From: Microplitis mediator
Taxonomy: Eukaryota; Arthropoda; Insecta; Hymenoptera; Braconidae
Assembly: GCF_029852145.1 (NCBI RefSeq)
Contig: NC_079976.1
Span: 19,432,617 to 19,496,616, forward strand
Direction: 5' to 3'
DNA length: 64,000 nt
The notes beneath the pieces are model-generated. The model was not told where the DNA came from and ran no database searches. It was given only the letters and a program-made list of their open reading frames with translations. A program made the position numbers and the translations under genes. Below, piece after piece: positions 58,725 through 64,000 of this stretch (positions within the stretch are counted from its first letter, which is position 1; each line of letters opens with the position of its first letter).

Positions 58725-59210
58725 TCATGCTACCACGTGTTCAACAGATAAATTAAAATCAGTGTAATTTATCAGGAGCTCATTAAATTCAATTCAATTA
58801 TGTGATCATTACTATTAAAACTCAATAACAATATTATTTATGTATTCAGTGCTATTAAAAATAGTAATTACGTGTTCAATAATTCACTTCGCTCAGTAAC
58901 CTCTGACATCATGTTACTTATTATCATGATATTTTTGCATTCAACTCAGTGTTCAATTAAACTCAACTTGATTATTTTTTATTCATTATTTACTCGAGCT
59001 CAACTCAATAATTTGTAATCAATCATTCACGTATTCATGAGCTCAGACATTTAACAGTATTTACAAATTAAATAAACTATTTAATTTGCAACCCAGTGAT
59101 ATTTTGTGCTGTGACAAATAAAAATATTGTTATATTCTTAAATATGCGTATTTTTCAAACATCCCAATTACCAACCAGTCCTGGCATGTCTTTATTTAAT
59201 TATTATTACA
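58725..59210. repeat. Dispersed repeat, copy 2 (first copy at 11925-12415)
   Basis: Same orientation and landmarks as copy 1. The word TCGCTCAGTAxCCTCTGxxATCATG occurs twice (58700 and 58890), so the repeat has an internal duplication of about 185 bp. Confidence 0.75.
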
Positions 59211-59221
59211 ACACACACTGT

Positions 59222-59742
59222 AATAATGGTAAACTCATAGGGAGGTGGACAATAATACAAAATTAGAATTTAATTTTGACCATATATTGGACGTTTCGTC
59301 CCTTTATTGGGACTTCTTTAGCAACTAAAACAAGTCATTATGAAGATTTACAAAAACTATAAATGCATAAACAATTATTTTTACAATCACATGGTACAAC
59401 ATAACCAAATCACAAACATGATCGCATCATACCTTGATCATATAAATTTTATTGTCGACTAGATGTTATTGAGACATACGTCATTATTAACAATTTAACA
59501 TCTAGTCGACAATAGAATTTATATGATCAAGGTATGATGCGATCATGTTTGTGATTTGGTTATGTTGTACCATGTGATTGTAAAATTAATTGTTTATGCA
59601 TTTATAGTTTTTGTAAATCTTTATAATGACTTGTTTTAGTTGCTAAAGAAGTCCCAATAAAGGGACGAAACGTCCAATATATGGTCAAAATTAAATTCTA
59701 ATTTTGTATTATTGTCCACCTCCCTATGAGTTTACCATTATT
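59222..59742. mobile_element. 521-bp near-perfect hairpin element with ACGTTTCGTC motif
   Basis: The left arm from AATAATGGTAAACTCATAGG and the right arm ending CCTATGAGTTTACCATTATT are reverse complements almost without mismatch; the loop near 59470-59490 is about 20-30 nt. Each arm contains GGACGTTTCGTCCCTTTATT, a word also seen in diverged form in the foldback at 18514-19492. Very low divergence between arms suggests recent origin or copy correction. Non-coding. Confidence 0.88.
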
Positions 59743-59785
59743 GTATCAAATTGATCTGGACACGATTTTTAAAAAATTAATATAC

Positions 59786-61160
59786 ACACTGTAATTTTTA
59801 AAATTTCTATATCAAGTATCATTAATGCCTTAGCAATCACGAACTTTTACTATGTAAAACATAAAAATAGTAAAACTACATTTTAAAATATCGTTTATAA
59901 GTTTCGTAAAATTACAAATAACTTTTTTAACTTTTGCAGTTTGACAACCATTCATTAAAGAATGAAAATTGAAAATTTGGGTTTCAATTCCATGAAATCA
60001 CTTGCATTTGAATTTGTAAGTTTTACATTTTAGATATTAAAATTTTAGACCGTATCACGGCAATTAGCTGATTGTACGAAAATACTAATCCTATTCAATT
60101 GTCAGTAAATATTTTTGAAATAGTATACGTGAGAATATGTGAAAATATTCTTGATTCAAGAAATTATTTTTGAATCAAAATTTTTTTTCTCACGTCAACA
60201 TATTTTTACGCTTAAATCAAAAAATTTTCACTTGTTTCAAGAGTTTGTTTCTTAAAGTTAGAGATATTTAAGAGCAAGATACATTATTTTCTTGTAGCAG
60301 CAATATTGCATTTTTTTGGGTAACAAAATAAAATTTCTCAGAACAAGTACTATTCTTTTCACGCAAGTATTTTCGTATTCTCCGACCAAGATAACAAAAG
60401 CTGCTTAAGCCAAGAGAAAAAATTTCTTGGGAGAAAAGATCGATAGAGAGAAGGGGGAAGTCACCGGTGCTAGGCAGCAGCAGCGAGAGTAGTTCGGTGC
60501 TCGCCACGAGATCGCGCCTACCAGTTGTAGTGTCCCTGGTAAGAAAGATATTCTAGAATTGGTATATTCGAAATTTCAGTACGATTTTGTTCGAGTACTC
60601 CTCTGTCATTTGACAGAGCGACAAGTACATTTTTTAATAGTACTGCAGTATATCCTATAATCCATCATGACTTTAATTTATAATATTAATGTTTGCTCGA
60701 ATAATTTTCTTGAAATGAAAAAACAAAAAATTACGTTTCAGATAAAAAAAATTTTACATTTCGCAGTGGGTTGCATCACTATTTAAACTAGATTATTGAA
60801 AAGAATAAACCCAAATATCACTAACTGAAAATGTGAAATTTACAGTTTATAGTGGCAATATCGTTATTTTGAGGAACAAGTTTCGAAAATTTTAACGTAA
60901 AACTTGCTGAGATAAAATGTAAGTTTCAACGCTTATCGAACGATACTTTGATAAATTTCATCAAATATTACAGTGTGAGAAAGTAAACTTAATACATTTT
61001 CAAACTGTAATATTTCATACTTAAAATGTAAATCTTACTGCGCGGCGCCAAACTACAACTTTTACAGTTTCGTTTATGAAGCGCTGCGTTACTATTTGAA
61101 AACGTAATAAATGCTCGTTCGAACAGCAATTATTCCCGTTTTCTTTTTTCCGTGCATATT
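59786..61160. repeat. Motif-array DNA (TTACAGTTT/AAACTGTAA) with a nested TTCTTGAA block
   Basis: ACACACTGTAATTTTTAAAA at 59786, TTTACAGTTTATAGTGG near 60840, TCAAACTGTAATATTTC near 61000 and ACTTTTACAGTTTCG near 61055 belong to one motif set. Between about 60125 and 60660 the words change to TTCTTGATTCAAGAA and GCTTAAxCCAAGAG, and the shared core at 60430-60640 lies here. Borders are uncertain. Non-coding. Confidence 0.5.
60430..60640 (+). repeat. Conserved ~200-bp core segment, copy 2
   Basis: GTCACCGGTGCTAGGCAGCAG, GTAGTTCGGTGCTCGCCACG, AGATCGCGCCTACCAG, and GAGTACTCCTCTGTCATTTG followed by ACAGAGCGACAAGT occur in the same order as in the reverse complement of 36783-36990. GC-rich compared with its neighbours. 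Function unknown. Confidence 0.65.
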
Positions 61161-61392
61161 ATCAAAATTTAAATAATAAATAAATATAATTTATTATAAC
61201 TTAAAATAAAATATTCTTAAATTTAAAAAACTGTATGGTTTGAATGAAGGCAAAACTTTTTTTAATATATATGGAATTCATTTAAACTATAAGTATATTA
61301 AATAAAATAATTTTTTTTAAGCTTAGTCTTGGGCATATATTGTACTGGACAGCTTTAAGTAAAAGAATGAATTTCAATTTCCAAATGCATTT

Positions 61393-61467
61393 GGTGGCCG
61401 AGCGGGCTAAAGCACTTGAACTGTTTTAGAGCTTCAATCGAAGGGTCAGCAGTTCGAGTCCCATCAC
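61393..61467 (+). other. tRNA-like sequence (Leu/Ser type), probably SINE-derived
   Basis: GGTGGCCGAGCGGGCTAAAGC has the A-box and D arm of a type II tRNA, and AGTTCGAGTCC is a B box. The T stem does not pair well (AGCAG against CCCAT), so it is not a functional tRNA gene. It is followed by a non-tRNA tail. A pseudo-tRNA or tRNA-derived SINE head is more likely. Confidence 0.55.
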
Positions 61468-61775
61468 ATGTCGGAAAAAATAAACGTTCCTTCTTTACCG
61501 AAGTTGAAAAATAATTTATAACTCCCAGTGGTTATTGAGTTGTTACTAGTAGTTGAATTATTTTTTTAAACAAAGAAATATACGATATTATTTTCTTATT
61601 CGATTCAATTGAAAATGACTTGAAAATTTTAATTATTCCAAATAATTTTAAATATCTGAGGAAACAGAAATATATGATATTATTTTCTTATTCAATTTTA
61701 ATTTAAAATGACTCAAATCATTTCAAATAATTATATAAATCCTAAAATAACATTTTACTTTTTCATGATTCGATA

Positions 61776-61832
61776 TGATTGTCTTATTGAGAGGTTTGCA
61801 TGTTTAGGTTTCCACTGTATTTAAATGGTGTA
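61776..61832 (+). mobile_element. SINE 3' fragment
   Basis: GTCTTATTGAGAGGTTTGCA through TTTAAATGG matches the tail of the SINEs at 1342 and 61888 without the tRNA-like head. Confidence 0.7.
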
Positions 61833-61887
61833 TTACCGTACGATTGACGGTGTAGCTCGATAAGTTATACATCAAATTGAACGGAAT

Positions 61888-62066
61888 ATAGTATAGTGCC
61901 GGATAGCTCAACTGGTAGAGCACTCAGTGTGATACCGAATTGGTCTGGGTTCGATTCCCAGTTCGGGCTATCTATATTTTTCTCAATTTATCTATGAATT
62001 GTCTTATTGAGAAGGTTATTTGCATGTTTGCATGTTTAGGTTTCCACTATATTTAAATGGTGGTGG
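61888..62066 (+). mobile_element. tRNA-derived SINE, copy 2
   Basis: The head 61898-61970 has A box TAGCTCAACTGG and B box GGTTCGATTCC; the tail TTGTCTTATTGAGAAGGTTA ... TTTAAATGG is shared with copy 1, with a GCATGTTT duplication. It sits just upstream of a BEL/Pao fragment. As in copy 1, the anticodon stem does not form. Confidence 0.82.
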
Positions 62067-62117
62067 TTTTTTTTTCTTTTTTTAGATTTATTGAAATTTA
62101 AATTAGATTTTTTATAT

Positions 62118-63698
62118 TATATATTAAAATTGGGCCTCTCATGGAACTGTCAAAAAGATGTTCTCACGTTTACTGGCAGGACTTCTCAGACTCTCAGCAT
62201 CACTGAACGCACCATTACCTTAGAGGCGGCTCAATCATTTGACACTTTGGGCTTAATCTCACCAGTAATCGTCAAAGCAAAAATTCTCATCCAGGACCTT
62301 TGGCTTCAAAAGGTCGACTGGGACGATGCACTCTCCCTAATCGCTCCCTGCCAAAGAAAAAATCGCTTCCAGCAAGCGATTTTTAATCGCTAACTGCTAA
62401 AGAAAAAATCGCTAGCAGCTAGCGAAATAATCGCTTGCAGCTAACGATTAAAAATCGCTAGCTGCTAAAGAAAAAATCGCTAGCTGCTAGCGAAATAATC
62501 GCTTGCAGCTAACGATTAAAAATCGCTAGCTGCTAAAGAAACAAATCGCTAGCAGCTAGCGATTATTTTTTTCAGTGTAAATTCATCAAGCGTCGAGATT
62601 CACGGGTGTTCTGATGCCTCTCAAGCTGCAATGTCTGCAGTAAAATATCTCAGAGTTTGTCAACCTGGCGAACAGGCTCTCATCTCTCTCATTTGTTCTA
62701 AAACCAAGGTCTCACCACTCAAACGGCTTACTATTTCTCATCTTGAACTCTCAGCTGCATTATTGCTCTTAAAACTTGCATCTCATGTCTCAACACCGCT
62801 TCAAATATCTCATGTTCCGACCTATCTGTAGACTGACTCATCTCCAACACTTGCTTGGGTCACCAGTGAACCTACAAGATGGAAAGAATTCGTCAAAAAT
62901 CGAGTTGAAGTGATTCAGCAACATTCTCCAGAAGCTCAATGGAGATACATCTCAGAAGTGACTGTGAAACAAACTTCAAGGGTGCTGATATCACTTTCAA
63001 GCAACTTCTCATCGGCGCTCTCAAAGAATCATCTCATCTACAGCAGCATCTCGCCAATGACGGAACTCAGTGGATATTTAATCCACCTGGGGCTCCAACT
63101 ATGGGTGGAAAATGGAAAGTTGCCGTAAAATCAACTAAGTATCATCTTCAGAGAACCATCGCTGATACGCTTCTTACCTATGAAAATTTCTCAACGTTTC
63201 TCATTCAAGTCGAAGCAGTTCTCAATTCTCATCCACTCAGCGCACTCTCAGAGGATCATGACGATCTGACTGCTCTCACACCCGGACATTTCATTCGTGG
63301 TGCTGCTATCAACACCATTCCGGAACCTAATCTCACATCAATCTCATCATCAAGGCTCTCACATCTGCAGCATATCCAAGAACGCTTGCAGCATTTCTGG
63401 GATCGGTGGTCTGCAAAATGCTTACAACTTCATCAGTTCATCTCAACATGGAATACATCCCATCACAATATAACAGTTGGATCACTTGTATTGCTCTAAG
63501 ACGAGTGGTACCCACTAACAAAATGGCCGCTCGCTCGTGTCATCCAATTGAATCCTGACGCAGATGGTCTCACCAGAGTTGTTACTCTCAAGACATCGTC
63601 ATCCACTCTCAAACGACCAATCAGCAAACTCGTTCTATTGCCAATCTCATCATTGACGAAAGATTTTCATGAATCATCTAACTTCTCCAATAAGTAGG
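62118..63698 (+). pseudogene. BEL/Pao retrotransposon pol, internally deleted
   Basis: LGLSWNCQKDVLTF and SFDTLGLISPVIVKAKILIQ (62118-62330) are the BEL/Pao region after the reverse transcriptase. VEIHGCSDASQAAMSA (62595), CSKTKVSPLKRLTISHLELS and TDSSPTLAWVTSEPTRWKEF (to about 62950) are the RNase H region. Integrase follows: SDCETNFKGADITFKQLL, FNPPGAPTMGGKWKVAVKST, VEAVLNSHPLSALS and LTPGHFIRG (62960-63300), then the C-terminal KWPLARVIQLNPDADG, ending at TAG 63696-63698. A motif-array insertion at about 62340-62575 replaces roughly 40 codons. The segment between RNase H and the integrase core is deleted, and stops lie at 62828 and 63497. It is non-functional. Confidence 0.88.
62340..62575. 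mobile_element. TCGCTAGCAGCTAGCGA motif-array insertion in pol
   Basis: Seven or more copies of AATCGCTAGCTGCTAAAGAA/AATCGCTAGCAGCTAGCGA words in both orientations, ending in TTTTTTTCAGTGTA. CAGTG followed by TA at the right resembles other CACTG-tipped elements here; the left tip is not clear. It interrupts BEL/Pao coding sequence. Confidence 0.7.
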
Positions 63699-64000
63699 AT
63701 CGACAGTACAGTCAATTAGTTATCAATTATAGGTGGCTCCGCTAGTCGCATTCTCATCGCAATGACCGCTCGAGTGTGGATGAAGAAGACGGAAGCGCTG
63801 TCTCACTCACTCTTTTAAAGCTCTCTCTCTATCTTATTGTTATCAGTTTTCCATTGCAGACGCATCGTGCTAATTTACAAATCTCGTCTATTACAATTCA
63901 TAAAGTGCGCTCTCATTAAATAATAAGTTACATTTTGCGTGTAATAATTCAAGTTAATCATTAGTTATATTATTTGTGCTCTCATCCTTAATCTCAGTGT
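63699..64000 (+). other. Probable BEL/Pao 3' untranslated region and start of 3' LTR
   Basis: Follows the pol stop. A purine-poor spacer leads to ATAGGTGGCTCCGCTAGTCG at about 63727; an LTR could begin at TGGCTCC (63731). The rest (CTCTCTCTATC, TAATTCATAAAGTGCGCTCTC) continues to the window end, so the LTR end cannot be seen. Confidence 0.45.

Overview
This window looks like AT-rich nuclear DNA of an arthropod, most likely an insect. The evidence is several clades of insect-type non-LTR retrotransposons (LINEs), a BEL/Pao retrotransposon, an insect-type Crypton tyrosine recombinase with a 100-bp GT-AG intron, tRNA-derived SINEs, and long TA, CA and GA microsatellites. A hymenopteran fits the general style, but nothing here proves it. 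I found no intact host gene. Almost every readable coding stretch is a broken piece of a mobile element, so the window is a heavily nested transposon graveyard.

Layout. 1-1.34 kb: right part of a palindromic TA-flanked DNA element (family B1), then a SINE. 1.5-13.2 kb: LINE fragments, all on the minus strand. Family LINE-2 (PHD-like ORF1, AP endonuclease, reverse transcriptase) lies twice directly against family LINE-1. One LINE-2 copy carries a 714-bp element with a perfect 9-bp target duplication. 13.4-17.1 kb: an unrecognised 210-codon ORF, an R1-like LINE scrap, a decayed Crypton recombinase, and a 132-bp hairpin. 17.2-19.9 kb: a plus-strand LINE split by a foldback element. 19.9-21.5 kb: a foldback whose loop encodes the C-terminus of a conserved protein of unknown function. 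21.9-30 kb: terminal-inverted-repeat elements built from short self-complementary motifs, two long foldbacks, and a putative solo LTR.

31.3-44.1 kb is the most informative part. Two copies of a TA-flanked element (family A, about 2.9 kb) sit in a LINE remnant. The second copy contains a 5.0-kb B2 element and a 1.9-kb B3 element, and B2 itself contains two further insertions. The sister copy of A supplies the empty sites, so TA target duplications can be read directly.

44.5-50 kb: a second putative solo LTR, a 1.07-kb palindrome made of tandem units, a 100-bp tandem array and degenerate satellite DNA. 50-58 kb: a dispersed repeat in two opposite copies, the 3' half of a restriction-like-endonuclease LINE, a higher-order tandem repeat, and a repeat family carrying (CA)n that is split by another B1 element. 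58.7-64 kb: a repeat shared with the 12-kb region, a near-perfect hairpin, an element core shared with the 37-kb region, tRNA-like sequences and SINEs, and a deleted BEL/Pao pol followed by what may be its LTR.

The genes do not form a pathway. The window records successive insertions: LINEs first, then family A, then B2 and B3, then insertions inside B2. The two recurring themes are very long palindromic, TA-flanked non-autonomous elements, and elements whose interiors are arrays of degenerate self-complementary oligonucleotides. All family names and similarities come from reading the sequence; no database search was possible.
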